From Gigaspora rosea (lineage: Eukaryota; Glomeromycota; Glomeromycetes; Diversisporales; Gigasporaceae), in the NCBI GenBank assembly GCA_003550325.1, contig QKWP01000116.1, positions 107,084 through 171,083 of the forward strand: a DNA stretch of 64,000 nucleotides. Direction: 5' to 3'. The notes beneath the pieces are model-generated. The model was not told where the DNA came from. It did not search any database and worked only from the letters and a program-made list of their open reading frames with translations. Position 1 is the stretch's first letter; each line of letters begins with the position of its first letter. This document shows positions 1 through 11,276 of this stretch, one piece after another. Position numbers and translations under genes: made by a program.

Positions 1-129
1 TGTGGAATTCTTGGAGATCATGCAAGCATAATATATAGTGAATTTGAAAATTAAGAGGTTTACTTGTAAGTTTATCTTGTGAATTATTGGCATTGTTCAT
101 TTTGGCATAATTACTTAGTATGATCATAT

Positions 130-537
130 TAGGGATGTTAAATTGCTTATAAAATTCTCAAACTGCTTAATACAATTTTCTTGTTAGTTTTATTATTTTT
201 TCATTTTTTTTTTTTGTAAAATTACAGTATTAAAATTGTTTATCATAATTTAAAAAAATATATTTATTAAAAAATAAAAATTTGGTCTAATTTGCAAATA
301 TTAATCATTTTATGTCATTAAAGCACTGCTCAGAAGCATAATTGCTTATAAAATGCTTAAAGACAATTTCTTACCACAAATATTATTTTTAACTTTTTTT
401 TGTAATTAGATCTATTGTTTATATCATATTTAATCTAATTATTTATTAAAAAAATTAATTTGATTATTATTATAGCTTAATAAATTATTTTAAATTTGTG
501 TTACACAAAGCAATTTAGAAGCAATTTAACATCTCTA
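130..537. mobile_element. hAT-type non-autonomous element (MITE)
   Basis: The ends are inverted: TAGGGATGTTAAATTGCTT at 130-148 matches the reverse complement of 519-537 with one mismatch. The element is flanked by a perfect 8-bp direct repeat GATCATAT (122-129 and 538-545). An 8-bp duplication with TAGGG-type tips is the hAT signature. It has no coding capacity; the interior is two loosely similar AT-rich halves (about 142-310 and 341-480). Confidence 0.8.
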
Positions 538-559
538 GATCATATGCAAAATATTTAAT

Positions 560-1240
560 TTATCATGCAAGTTAGATGCAGTTGGTCTTCTAAAAGCATT
601 GATATCCACGATTGATTTGCTAACTTGCTAGATCGATGTGGTATTTAGAAATGTATTTAGAAAATTCAAGGCGTAAACTATTGCATATTCTAATAGCCAG
701 CTTTCTATTGTAATCAATATCATAATAAGGAGGTTTTCTGTATAAGTTCTGCTATCATAATGCCAAAACTTGTAAATATCTGATGCAGGGGTATAAACAC
801 TTCAGGCATGATGTATAGTAGTACTTCATCAATTCCTTCAAATCAGATTCTTCGTTCCTTGTAAATAATCCTAAATCTGCAATATAGAGCATTACATCTC
901 TTTTAGCGTTTGATGTTGTAATATGTTGGCATTATAAAAAAAATCTAGTGAACTTAATTTCGCTTTATATTTTATTAAATTTCTGACGTATCCAAACGCA
1001 GTTTCAATTTGCTTTTCTGATTAATTCTTTAAAATTTAACGCCAAATAGCTACTAAGGCTCCCCATATTTGTATATTGAAATACCATTAAATATTCATCA
1101 TTCATGTTCCGAATTAATCTATACGATTCAAGTTTTCTACACCCTGACCTAAGTTACGTATAACTTTAAAATTTTCTTTAAAAATACTTTTGTTATCCAG
1201 ACAGTTTTTAAGTGCGGCGATCATTTAATAGTATTTGATT
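560..1240 (-). pseudogene. Protein kinase pseudogene, C-lobe part
   Basis: On the minus strand several frames spell pieces of a glomeromycete protein kinase in the right order. These are VALKN and FKENFK (end of the N-lobe), EYLMVFQYTNMGSL (hinge), YIADLGL (the DFG position, written DLG as is common in this fungal kinase family), a degraded activation-segment end resembling the usual PYxAPEV, then DIYKF, YYDIDYNRKLAIRICN and finally RPTASNL near 580. Many stops and frame changes interrupt it, so it cannot make a kinase. It belongs with the N-lobe copies just upstream (1,240-3,740). Whether introns add to the frame changes is unclear. Confidence 0.7.
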
Positions 1241-2903
1241 CGTAACGAGGAGTCCATTCCATTATGCCTTCATATTCTTTAATACATCGTTTAATTTATA
1301 TTTCCGCTTGTCTATGGACCACGTGTTTGGCACCAATCTGATGATGTGTTTATATCGATCATAATTTCTACATTTTCCATGCTTTATTTCTCTTGGAATA
1401 AAATTTATTGAATACTATCATGTATTCGTTTGTGGTTGAGTCTTGAGTTATCGAAAAAACTTGCAGACTCTGGGACTAGGTTATGTTTTAAGGACTGCTC
1501 TGTGCGGTAGTGCATGTGAATGCAAATATTCCTCAAATATATTTGTAACTATTTTTTTTTTTTTATACCTTCTAACCAAATTGCTAAAGCTTCTGAATTC
1601 ACCCATCTTTACTAATTATTTTGACTTTATTAATTTGTTCAAAGGAATCCATTCGATTACCTCTTTATATTTAGTGGCTTTAAACTAAAATTCTTTGATG
1701 CAATCATCAATTTCTTCATTTCCACTGTCCCATCCAATTGTTTTAAGATCACAAGCTTGACGTCAGGCTTTTGGAGTATATATCGTAACTAATGATGCCT
1801 GACGCAACTACTCACGTGACCCTAAAACATAATGGTTGAGCTGCGTCATGCGTCATGCGTCAGTGACGCAACTTATGGTTTCGTCAGGTTGCGTCAAGGT
1901 TTCGTCATTCTTCATAAGCTGCGTCAAGCATCTATAATCGTAGCAAGTTTCGTATTTCTATTTTAAATGATTTCTTTTTAGAATAAAATTAATCATATAC
2001 TAGCATATATTCGTTAGTAGCCATGTTCTGAGTCATTCAACACTTTATATTCTCTATTTGTTGATTGCGTATAGCCTTTGAATTCTTTTCTCTCTTTTTT
2101 TTTTTTTTAAATCTAACCAAACTAGGTATTGTTTTAAGATGAATCCTATATAATGATATACGTGACTGTGTGTCATTTGGAATTATTCGTATATCATCTC
2201 GCCACTTTGCAAAGAACATATTGACACAAATTCGTATCTATTAATTCTTTAAATGCTGTCAAATCTATTAAATGGAATCCATTCGGTCATATTATCATTT
2301 TCAGTAGCTTTTGGTTGAAGTTCTTTGATACATTCATCAATTTGTTTATTTCTACTAGTTCATTCTTGAACTGTTTTCTTTTTTTTTTGAGTGTCACGTG
2401 TTTGGCACCATGCTGTTGAGGTGTTTGCTCGGTAACGACTTCTGCCTAGTCAATCATGATGATATCTTTTAGAATAAACTCATCGAATACTATCTTATAT
2501 CCCTTAGTAATGTATTTTGAGATTCCATACGCTTTATATTCTATATACTTTAATTGCGCAGGATCTTCAAATTCTTTTAGGAATCCAACTAATTTTGTGA
2601 GCTAAGTAATGTTTTGGGATCAATTATAAAAGATCTTTTTAGATTCACGTGAAACTATTCGTATATTATCTAGCATATTTCTGAAACTGCTAGCCATGTT
2701 GCTGAAATGCTGAACCAGATTCACTCACTAGTTTTTTGAATGCTATCTAACTTATTAACTGGAATCCATTCGAAAACAACCTCATACACAGTTGCTTTAA
2801 ATTGAATTTCTTTAATATAGTCATCAATATCTTTATTTCCACTTGTCCATTCTTTTGTCATTTCTGAAGGTTGCATGGTTTGGCACCACGCTATGGAAGT
2901 GTG

Positions 2904-2936
<33 letters not shown>

Positions 2937-3740
2937 GCTTTAATGTTCGCATTTTCCATTACTAAGTTTTTATTTAAAATAAGATTATCACAGACTATCA
3001 TATATTCGTGGTCTTGAGTTATCCTATATATTTCATACTCCTTATGTGTAATCTTTAATTCTTTTAAAATCTAATCCCTACTGAGAGCTAGGCAATATTT
3101 CTAGATCGACTCCACACGATGTTTGTGTGACTGTGCGTATTTCCCAGATTTATCTGTAATCATTCGTCTGCCATCCAACCCTTCTGCTGAAATTATTGGA
3201 CCGGATTTACTCTTATCGATTTTTTGATATTAACTAATCTATTGATAGGGATCTATTCGATCATCTTCATATTTAGTGATTTTGAGTTGAAATTCTTTAA
3301 TACGTTTATCACTTTTTCCGTTTCTGCTTGACCGTCCTTGAGTTATTCTTTGAGAATTACGCGTTAGGCGCCATGCTTTTTAAAATGTTCAGACGATTTC
3401 TTTTAGAATGGAGTTTGTCGAATGCTATCATATATTTATTAGTGTCTGTGTTCTGAGCTATTCCATATAATTTATAGTTCTTATGCTCTAATTGTGCATA
3501 GCTTTTAATTTGAATGTTAGGTTTTCTTCTCAGATTAACTCCGCTTAATGTGTATATGATCGTGTATGTCCGCCATAGTTACTTGAAATTGTTCGACTGC
3601 CATCTAATCATCTTGCTGCACATGTTGAACTAAATTGTCTCTATTAATCAATTTGATGTTATATATCTGATATCTATTAAAAAGGGGATTACTTCGATTA
3701 TACTCTCATGTTCAATAGACTTTAAGTTGCGGATTTTTTT
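1240..3740 (-). repeat. Tandem array of decayed kinase N-lobe segments
   Basis: A unit of roughly 490 bp recurs about six times. The most conserved part encodes, on the minus strand, the leader of glomeromycete kinases: WTSGNKDIDDYIKE, then KATxYE, then EWIPFN or EWIPVN. The EWIP codons fall near 1,246, 1,643, 2,274, 2,761, 3,247 and 3,687. The 1,643-2,274 interval is longer because a short inverted-repeat element sits in it. Each unit also has a part resembling LKEFED and YKIVFDEF, and a shared linker with CACGTGTTTGGCACC. No unit has an intact glycine-rich loop and all carry stops. It is best read as unequal duplication of one kinase fragment followed by decay. Confidence 0.65.
1794..1932. 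mobile_element. Short inverted-repeat element (MITE-like)
   Basis: The ends GATGCCTGACGCA and TGCGTCAAGCATC are near-perfect inverted repeats. The interior repeats TGCGTCA several times. It interrupts one kinase-fragment unit and accounts for the extra length of that unit. No clear target duplication was found. Confidence 0.5.
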
Positions 3741-4014
3741 ATTTTTTTTTTTTTTTGCGAATTTGCTTTCTTTCTGGGCCGCCATAGTCTGTCTGCGCGT
3801 TTATACCTACAATAAATCTTTGTTATATCAATTTTCATGTGAAACGTCCAAATTAGGTAAATTGATTAATCACTTATCTTCCCCCTGCGCCTTCCTCAAA
3901 TTGGATTAACCGGTTTTTTCCCGCTGGCATCTTGGTTTACCTGTGATTGTCGTCACGCCGGGGTCTCCCTACTTAGCTCCCAGTTCGATCTGTTGACTTT
4001 GCAGTCAACTTGAA
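3741..4014. other. Intergenic, nothing recognised
   Basis: This stretch is less AT-rich than its surroundings, with short CG-containing runs around 3,910-4,000. No coding signature, RNA gene or repeat partner was recognised. Confidence 0.4.
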
Positions 4015-4577
4015 GGAACAATAAGTAATTATTATCAGTAATTTATTACATGATCTGCGTACAAGATGAAAATCGAGAAAGAACACATGTCAATTCAGAT
4101 GATCTTCATACAAGATGAAAATCGCATTCACTTATTTGCGCGGGTAATACAAGCTCCTGGAGAGGAAATAGCAATCGGAGAGTGCAAATTTTGACTATTC
4201 CGGATCAGCCCGACGAAGAATTCGAACACGCGTAAAAGAAGAAAAAAGCGAAAATACGCAAAAACTAATGTTTAAATCGATCTTGGTGCACTAATTAACA
4301 ATGACGGGAATGAAATTTTACTTATATTAAGCATCATTCTAACCCTATAGCCTCTAACGTTAAGGCCCTAACCCTAAATTTTTACCTTACGCACTTAGTT
4401 TATTTACAAAATCGGAATTCCTTTTTTGGTTTGTGTTACCCGCGCAAATAAGTAAAATGGATGAAAATCGAGATGTCAATTCAGAAATGATGTGGAGCAA
4501 TAAGTAATTATTATCAATAATTTATTACATGATCTGCATACGAGATGAAAATCAGAAAGAACACACGTCAATTCAGA
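4015..4577. repeat. Pair of direct repeats flanking a MITE
   Basis: About 85 bp at 4,015-4,099 recurs at 4,494-4,577 with few differences. Both contain AATAAGTAATTATTATCA and an AGATGAAAATC motif. The two copies bracket the MITE at 4,130-4,453, and short pieces of the same repeat (GATGAAAATCG) lie directly at the MITE ends, so the MITE probably landed inside a small tandem array. Confidence 0.6.
4130..4453. mobile_element. TIR MITE, 324 bp
   Basis: The terminal inverted repeats read ACTTATTTGCGCGGGTAA at the left and its exact reverse complement at the right. No open frame of note is inside. No target duplication is certain, so the superfamily is open. Confidence 0.65.
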
Positions 4578-4963
4578 ATGGAACAATAATAGTATTCTGT
4601 ACTGTGTAAAGTATGTAATAAAAACATAAAGTAAGTACTTACAGTATTCATATATATAATATAATAATTATTATTATACTTACAAAAAACTGAAAGCCAG
4701 TATAAGTTTAAAGTGAATTGATTTATATCACCTATTAAATAAATATAATAAACAAACGAAATATTAAAATCATGTTCTTATTTAAAATACATTAAATTTA
4801 TGATGTAGACAAGTTTTACACCGAGTGATGCTAGTATATAAATAATACGCAAATTAAAATTTTTATTATAATTGTATTTTACCCTATATTATCCTATATT
4901 ATACCTTAAGTTAACCGGATACCTCAATAATTTATCTGTTTATCAGTTTTATAATTCGGGTAT

Positions 4964-5029
4964 TGTAACGGTTGATTGGGAGAGCGGATAAAACAATATA
5001 GACAATAGTGCCAATTTACGCTCCAACCG
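4964..5029 (-). repeat. LTR-end fragment (fossil)
   Basis: The sequence from TGTAACGGTTGA onward matches, on the opposite strand, the last 70 or so bases of the probable solo LTR at 30,228-30,914, including GACAATAGTGCCAATT. The rest of that LTR was not recognised next to it. It is an old, truncated copy. Confidence 0.5.
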
Positions 5030-5539
5030 TGTACGGTGAGAGAGATATAAATATAGAAATATAGAGGTCACGGGGGTTTGAAAGAAGCCGAATATGCAAT
5101 ACGTGGAGGCCTGATAGTTAATCTATCACTAAATCACCACAATAATAAAAAGTCGCTGACGCCGGTGATGCTAATATGGGGGGAGATATCAATAAAATGA
5201 TATCAATAAGAGTAATAATAAATATAATATTGATCGAAGGTGGGATAAAAATGTGTATCACGGGGTTTATGATGGGTCGATTTATAGTCATGTATCAGTC
5301 AGGTGATATCTTAGGGCAGCGATGTGAGCAAGGTTAGGATTTTTCTCGTAGGTGATTCGTTAAAATGATAAAGTGAGTTCTATTCCAACTAACATAAGCA
5401 GGGAAATCTAAAAGAAATAATGTTTATCCAATAGTTAACTAAACTTAAAAGACTTTATCATAGGGCTATCAGTAGGCCGATATGAGTCACGTGTACAATT
5501 TCGGAGTATCAACAAGATCTCGTTTCACAGAATTTGAGT

Positions 5540-7260
5540 CTTAGCGGGTATGTATAGGCTTAAGTATAATATTTTAAAATTGGCATTTTATAATTTATGC
5601 GTCTTTATTTCTGATAATAAATATTTTAATAAATGATTTGATTAAATTATTAGCGAGTAAGTATAAGCTTAATTATAATAATCTTCAAATGGTTATTTTA
5701 TAATTTATATATCTTTATTTCTATTGATATATATTTAATAAATGCGTTGGTTAAGATTTAGCTGGTAAGTATAAGCTTAATTATAATTATTTTTAAAATT
5801 ATTGATAGTTTATAAATTTCGTTTCTATTTATATTTATTTAATAAATGTTTTTATTAAATTAATAGCCAGTAAGTATAGGCTTAATTATAGTTATTTTTA
5901 AGATTATTTTTTAATGATTTATAAATTATTATTTTATAATATGCATTTTACAATATATGCTTTTGTTAAATTATTAGCTGGTAAATATAAACTTAATTAT
6001 AATTATTTTTAAATAGCTATTTTATAATATATGACTTTTTATTTAATATGTATTATAAATATTTTTTTTGAATAATTAGCTGGTAATTATAAGCTTAATT
6101 ATTTTTAAAATTATTATTTGATTATTACTAATAATTTATGCCCTAATAAAAATTATTAGCCTGTAAGTATAAACTTAATTGCAATTATTTTTAAAATTAT
6201 TATTTGTTTATTTCTAATAATTTATGTCTTAATAAAAATTATTAGATTGTATGTATAAACTTAATTGCAATTATTTTTTTAAATTATTATTTGATAATTA
6301 ATATATAATTATTTTTAAAAATATATTTTTTAATAATCGGTTTTGATTAGTAAGTAAGTATAACTATTTTTAAATTGTTATTTTATAATATATACGTTTT
6401 ATTTCTAATAATAAGTATTTTAAAAAATTTTTTGATAAATTAATAGTCGGTAAGTATAAACTTAATTATAATTATTGTTAAATTATTATTTAATAATTTA
6501 ATATAATTATTTCAAATAATATATATTTTAATAAATGTTTTTGTAAAATTATTAGCTGGTAAGTATAAATTTAATTCTAATTGTTATTTTATAATTTATA
6601 ATTATTTAATATATGTTTTAAATAAATGGGTTTGTTAAATTATTAGCTGGTAAGTATAAGCTTAATTATAATCTAATTATAATTATTTTTAAACCATTAT
6701 TTAATTATTTTTAATGATTTATACCTTAATAAAAATTATTAGCTTGTAAGTATATGCTTAATTATAATTATTTCTACAAAATTATATAATTTAGCGCGTA
6801 TGTGTTGTAAACACCTGAAATCAAACCAAATTTCGTGCTCTAACAAAAAAAATGCATTGCAAAATTTTACAATAAACTTCTTATTCTCACCCATACACTC
6901 ACTTATCTCACCCTAACTCAAAACTAAAGAAAAAAACTGGTTATTTTGATGGTTTTGATTTCACATTACACCAAAATTTATAAGATGCATTACACCGCAT
7001 ATGACGCCAAATAATATATTTCTTCTTAAAATCATTCTTTAAAATTTACATATTATTATTTCTAATAATATATTTTAATAAATACTTATTAAATTATTAG
7101 TGCGTAAGTATAAGATTAATTACAATTATTTAAAATGTTATTTTATAATATATATATATTTATTTATATTGATATCGTATATTCTAATAATAGTTTTTGT
7201 TGGAGTGATTAGTTGGCAAATATAGGCTTAAAAATAATATTTTAAAATTATTAAATAATT
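5540..7260. repeat. Degenerate minisatellite, ~100-bp unit, ~15 units
   Basis: The motif TTAGCTGGTAAGTATAAGC followed by TTAATTATAATTATTTTT recurs at about 5,541, 5,650, 5,757, 5,862, 5,975, 6,078, 6,160, 6,241, 6,340, 6,443, 6,551, 6,640, 6,740, 7,090 and 7,208. Spacing is about 80-115 bp and units differ widely, so the array is old. A separate MITE (6,790-7,012) interrupts it. Most units keep GTAAGTAT, which happens to match a fungal 5' splice site. Confidence 0.75.
6790..7012. mobile_element. TIR MITE, family shared with 63.2 kb
   Basis: The ends resemble TTTAGCGCGTATGTG and CATATGACGCCAAAT, which are imperfect inverted repeats. The interior (TTAGAGCACGAA on one strand, GTGTAATGTGAAATCAAA) reappears in reverse orientation at 63,187-63,499. 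It interrupts the minisatellite and is therefore younger than it. Confidence 0.65.
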
Positions 7261-8189
7261 TATATATTTTTATTTTTACCAACATATATTTTATATAGAC
7301 TAGCTAAAGTTATATAGTAAAGCGCATTTATATTTTATAATAAATTATGCTAATACTATTATAGATATTAGTTATTTAATTAATTATAGTATGTTTTAAA
7401 AAAAAATTAAAAATTTTTTTTAATAATTTTTATTTCTAAAACACTTTTTATTGATTACATGTACACAATTTTTTTAAATTTAAAACAATACAATATACAA
7501 TCGTCACTCCATATAGTCACACACCCTATATATTCACACCACCATTTAAGCACCCATATTGTTCGAAGGACTTAAACATACTGTAGTAGTGATGCGATCC
7601 GTTTGAATTCGGATAATAACGGATTACACAAAATTATATCCGGATTAATCTGAAATCGAATACTGATGATCTTATAATCACTAATTTTCTCGGCGATTCT
7701 TGTAGTTCGTAGTTTTATGTTGATCTACCAACCAATAAAACCATGTTATATCCAAAATGTGATCAGTGTGTTAAAACTAATATAGCAATAAAGTAAATAA
7801 TCAAGTGATTATGCCTTAACGCTTTTTGATTGGTTATACAACCCATGATCAAAATGTCAAGACGATGAGCAAGTTATGATCATCACTATGGTATGAATGA
7901 TCAGAATTGTATAGTACGGAATTTCACAGATCAGTATAGTATGGGTGAGCAGATCCGCCTTTTAAAACCTGCACCATATTGATGAGCACTAGGGAGCACA
8001 GAGTACACGGGTGCACTTTTTAGATTATTTCTTAATTTAAACCAATTTTTATATAGAAAAGATCATTTCACTAAAAAGAATTACTTAGAATTGCTTCAAG
8101 ACATTTTTACAATAATACAATTACAAATAAGTCAGCATCACTTGTAAAATCAACTATATGGAAAATTAAATAGAAATTTTAAACAACTT
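7260..8189. other. AT-rich intergenic DNA
   Basis: No gene was recognised. Around 7,585-7,670 there is a CG-richer patch starting TAGTGATGCGATCCG that could be a piece of a hAT-like repeat related to those at 61.2 and 62.6 kb, but no second end was found. Confidence 0.3.
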
Positions 8190-9123
8190 TAGCTTATTTA
8201 TAAAACTATCAGCGTATATTAATACTGTACCTCGAGTATTGCTTTCCAAGAGTAATGGTTGAAGGGACATAAACTAAATCAAAAAAAATAAAAAATGATT
8301 AAACATGCATATATAATATTTGTAAGCTCTAATTAAAGCTAATTATTTGAATAAGTTTGGATTACTTACTAATCACCAGAATTCATGAAATTGGTTTTAA
8401 TTTAATCAATACAACGTTTAAAGGTTAATGAAGAGTTGACACCTAATTGATTCTTAACATCTTCACGATTAGAATATTTTTCGGCATCATCTAAACCTGG
8501 ATAATAATTGTCACGACATTGTTCTCTTATGTCATATTGATTTATAACAGTTTTTATATAAAGAACAACCAACTTTGCGGTATAATACCCTAGAGCAACT
8601 GCGCATTTTATGAATTATTTGAAATATAAAATTCTTTAATTTATTCAGCACATTGAGGATAATCAAGTCTCATCTGAGAACAAGTGGAATCACTTAGTAC
8701 ACTTCCATAAAATGAATTACAGACCATGTCTGGATAGTAATGGGATTGCGCTAGAGGGTTTACCCAACTATTTCTAATCAGGATTGATTCAAAATTGATG
8801 TAACAATATTCTTTTAGAGCCATTGTTATTGTTATATTCGGTTATATCTGAGGCTATGGCGGTTATATAATGTCCTGCACCTGTTAATAAGATATACACA
8901 CATTATTAGTTATTTTGTAGTTGCCTACAATATTAACAATTTTAACAGTGTTAAACAATATTAACAATATTAACAACACTTACGATTCACCAACAATATG
9001 GAAAACTAACTTAGCATATTTAGGATATTCTTGGAAGAAGATTTGCAAAAATATATATACATTTTCTAAGACAGTTAAAGTATTAGATATATTGACACCA
9101 TAAGAATACCCTGCATTAGCGGG
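8190..9123 (-). pseudogene. Serine carboxypeptidase (peptidase S10, CPY-like) pseudogene
   Basis: Reading down the minus strand, pieces of a carboxypeptidase Y-type enzyme appear in order. They are PANAGYSYG, NVYIFLQIFFQEYPKYAKL and FHIVGES (catalytic-serine motif GESYAG, with the exon edge inside it); after an intron of about 104 bases (GTAAGT to TTAACAG, 8,881-8,983) AGHYITAIASDI; then INFESILIRNSWVNPL, HYYPDM, LSDSTCSQMRLDYPQC; then NQYDIREQC, DDAEKYSNREDVKNQLGV; then FMNSGD and finally TVLIYAD near 8,200. A good 3' splice site precedes PANAGYSYG at 9,123. The first part of the protein is missing upstream, the GESYAG junction is out of frame, at least one further frameshift follows it, and the stretches with the catalytic Asp and His were not found. 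A vacuolar peptidase gene that has died. Confidence 0.75.
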
Positions 9124-9390
9124 CTGTAAAGATATTTTATTTGTAGACTGTATTTTTGATAATTGCACAAAATATATAAAAATAAAAACAGCAAAGGACA
9201 TTCATTTCATACTTGATCCAAGAAAAAAATATTGGCTTTGTTATTCCATGATTAATGATGATTAAAAAATGTGTTATCCGCTCCAGGCTAATCGAGCAAG
9301 TTCCAACTCAAAGTATAAACCCGTTAAAGAACATCTTTTAAGCATAATAAAAAATATGATTATTTTCCCGACAATCATTCACCACCGAAA

Positions 9391-9500
9391 GTTCATTTAG
9401 CCGACATCACATAAAGCTAGAGTTATCATTTGATTAGTTGCAGGCATATATTTTAGTAAATTGCCACTTGAAATGATGTCAGCTAAATGAGCTGTCAGTT
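9391..9500. repeat. Hairpin-like MITE, second copy at 40.1 kb
   Basis: TTCATTTAGCCGACATCA at the left pairs with TGATGTCAGCTAAATGA at the right. The core (AGTTATCATTTGATTAGTTG, TTTAGTAAATTGCCACTTGA) is shared with 40,084-40,197. Confidence 0.6.
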
Positions 9501-9689
9501 AAAAGATTGTAAGTAAAGTAAAACAGTTCCGTATTTTCTCTCTGTTATTTTGGAGTTGTACATGGATTTGAAACCCATGATTGAGGTTGAGACCTTTAAT
9601 AGTTGTTTAAACCCTAAGCTTTGGGGTTGAAACTAATATTCATAAACACGATGCTTAAGCTAATAAAAAAAAACACAAAAAGAGACATT

Positions 9690-9998
9690 CTACTTATTGC
9701 GTAATAAATAAAGTAATAATATACTTTTAACCTTTACTCATCAATCAAACTACTTTACTTAACAACCAACTATATATCATTAATGTTAAATCCGAAACAT
9801 CCATCTCGAATACCTATGCTTCACCTAAAGCTAATTTATCATGTACTAACTTTACATTCCTGACCCTGGGCGTAACGTCAGTCATGCCATTTGTATCCTT
9901 TGCACTGCATACAGTATCCAATGTGACAAATAATGTAAGCCAATTTTTTTTAAAAAAATACTACCGTAAAAATTGGACGCGAGTACATAAATATTTTA
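9690..9998 (+). pseudogene. Remnant of an F-box gene promoter region
   Basis: The order AACAACCAACTAT, CATTAATGTTAAATCC, CTAATTTATCATGTAC, GTAACGTCAGTCATGCC follows, with decay, the sequence upstream of the F-box gene at 42,575. The stretch next to the Harbinger MITE (ATTGGACGCGAGTACA) is shared with 35,080-35,110, upstream of the second F-box gene. No F-box coding sequence follows here, so it is an orphaned flank of a former family member. Confidence 0.45.
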
Positions 9999-10397
9999 GG
10001 CCACGCAAAGTTGATTTTTCGTTTTGCATTACCCGCCGTCCCATTTTTTCAATTTTTTCAAAATTTTTTTTTTTTTTTTTTTAGATCCCAATTGTGTCAA
10101 TTGTTCGATTTTTGACATCTATTTTTTCGCACAACGTTAATAATTGAATGAATTCTAAGCGTGGCAAAATATTTATTCCAATAATTATTTTCATCCGGTG
10201 ACACACGATTTAGACCTTAATTTCCCATAATCGTCCGATAGGACTGACAGGAAAAATATGACTGCCGGCCCAATTTTTTGATTCCTTGTTGTGAAAATGA
10301 AAAATTAGCCTTGTATAGCCTTAATGATTAATGATCATTATTNTCCCGAATTTTGAAATCCATGTAATGCAAAACGAAAAATCAACTTTGCGTGGCC
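9999..10397. mobile_element. PIF/Harbinger-type MITE, 399 bp
   Basis: The tips are perfect inverted repeats of over 30 bp starting GGCCACGCAAAGTTGATTTT. Both sides carry TTA (9,996-9,998 and 10,398-10,400). A related site without the element lies at 35,090-35,135 (AATATTTTATAAGC), which confirms insertion with TTA duplication. Three-base TTA duplications with GG-starting tips mark the PIF/Harbinger superfamily. One unresolved base is at 10,343. Confidence 0.85.
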
Positions 10398-10429
10398 TTA
10401 TATGCTATCATCCCAGCTAGATAACATAT

Positions 10430-10566
10430 TATCCTATACGGTGTACCCAGGGTTGGTAATGGAGCCCAATGGAACTGTGAATGTAACCAATAAAGCACCG
10501 AATGGAGTTAATGGATTCTAGTTTTTTTGCGTAACCATCGAGTTCACATTGGCTCCATTGTCAACT
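10430..10566. mobile_element. AATGGAGC-type MITE, right end cut
   Basis: The left tip is GTGTACCCAGGGTTGG then TAATGGAGCCCAATGGA; the right arm GGCTCCATTGTCAA is its inverted partner. A longer copy is at 35,158-35,339, where both tips extend out to TATCTCTA. Here the right tip is replaced by the GGCC-rich element starting at 10,567. Confidence 0.65.
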
Positions 10567-10610
10567 AGGCCTCCGCATGGGCCTGGGCTACCCATGATAC
10601 CCACAAGTGG
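10567..10610 (+). repeat. GGCC-rich MITE, left part
   Basis: TAGGCCTCCGCATGGGCC is the exact reverse complement of the right tip of the complete copy at 31,890-32,058. The sequence then reads GGGCTACCCATGATACC and stops matching at about 10,610, where the large element begins. Its probable other half is at 29,868-29,993. Confidence 0.55.
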
Positions 10611-10878
10611 TTGAGGCATCGATCTACGTGGCCGGATGATTTTGCCGGTGATTGTCAGATTAACTGATAATTCGAGTAAGATAGTGCCAGCTGATCTATC
10701 GTAGCGGCATTTGCTTGATCGTCGTTAAGATAGTCTTTAATTGTTCGGATTTTCAGTTGGCGTAAGATATTCTTCTTGTCTCCGGTTTCATGTACTGTAT
10801 ATCTGTATACATTATTTTGAATTTTACTGTATTCGGTTGGTGCGTTATGCCTTATTTCTTCTAATGTCGGAAGGCAGT

Positions 10879-11217
10879 TTACTTTTTCTGCACTTTATTT
10901 CTATCTTGAAAATCGAATATTTGTAAGTATTTTCTTCCGTAATAGTTATTAAGATACTTATTAATTCTGGTAAGTCTTCCCCATAATCTGTTTATTTCGA
11001 GTGTTACACCTTTCTTGTATTTTTCAATAGCAATTATTTCTTTTGTCGTTACTTTTTCTGTCTTCTTTTTACAGGTATTAAATTCTTTTTCCGTTAATGG
11101 TGATATATCATTTTCTTCTTGCTCGTCAAGTGATTCTATTTCACAGTAATTGAAATATTTTCCAATTTCTTGAAATATGAAGTCTTGGTTCTTTTGTAGC
11201 ATAGGTATCAGGTTCAT
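10879..11217 (-). CDS. Unknown 112-aa protein, last gene of the large element
   Basis: No family was recognised. The product is highly charged, with an acidic centre (SLDEQEEND) followed by lysine-rich segments that could form a helix (TEKVTTKEIIAIEKYKKG). It has no signal peptide, membrane segment or cysteine pairs. It is the 3'-most open frame on the coding strand of the element, 59 bases beyond the preceding gene. Position and strand tie it to the element; function is unknown. Confidence 0.45.
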   Translation of the reverse strand: MNLIPMLQKNQDFIFQEIGKYFNYCEIESLDEQEENDISPLTEKEFNTCKKKTEKVTTKEIIAIEKYKKGVTLEINRLWGRLTRINKYLNNYYGRKYLQIFDFQDRNKVQKK

Positions 11218-11276
11218 AAATATGACTTCCTGAAATGTATGCCATGTCTATTCAGATGATTTATCTGACTCCATTG

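Noticed and set aside
1443-1688. 81-codon plus-strand frame
   Set aside because: It lies opposite the decayed kinase fragments and shows no signature.
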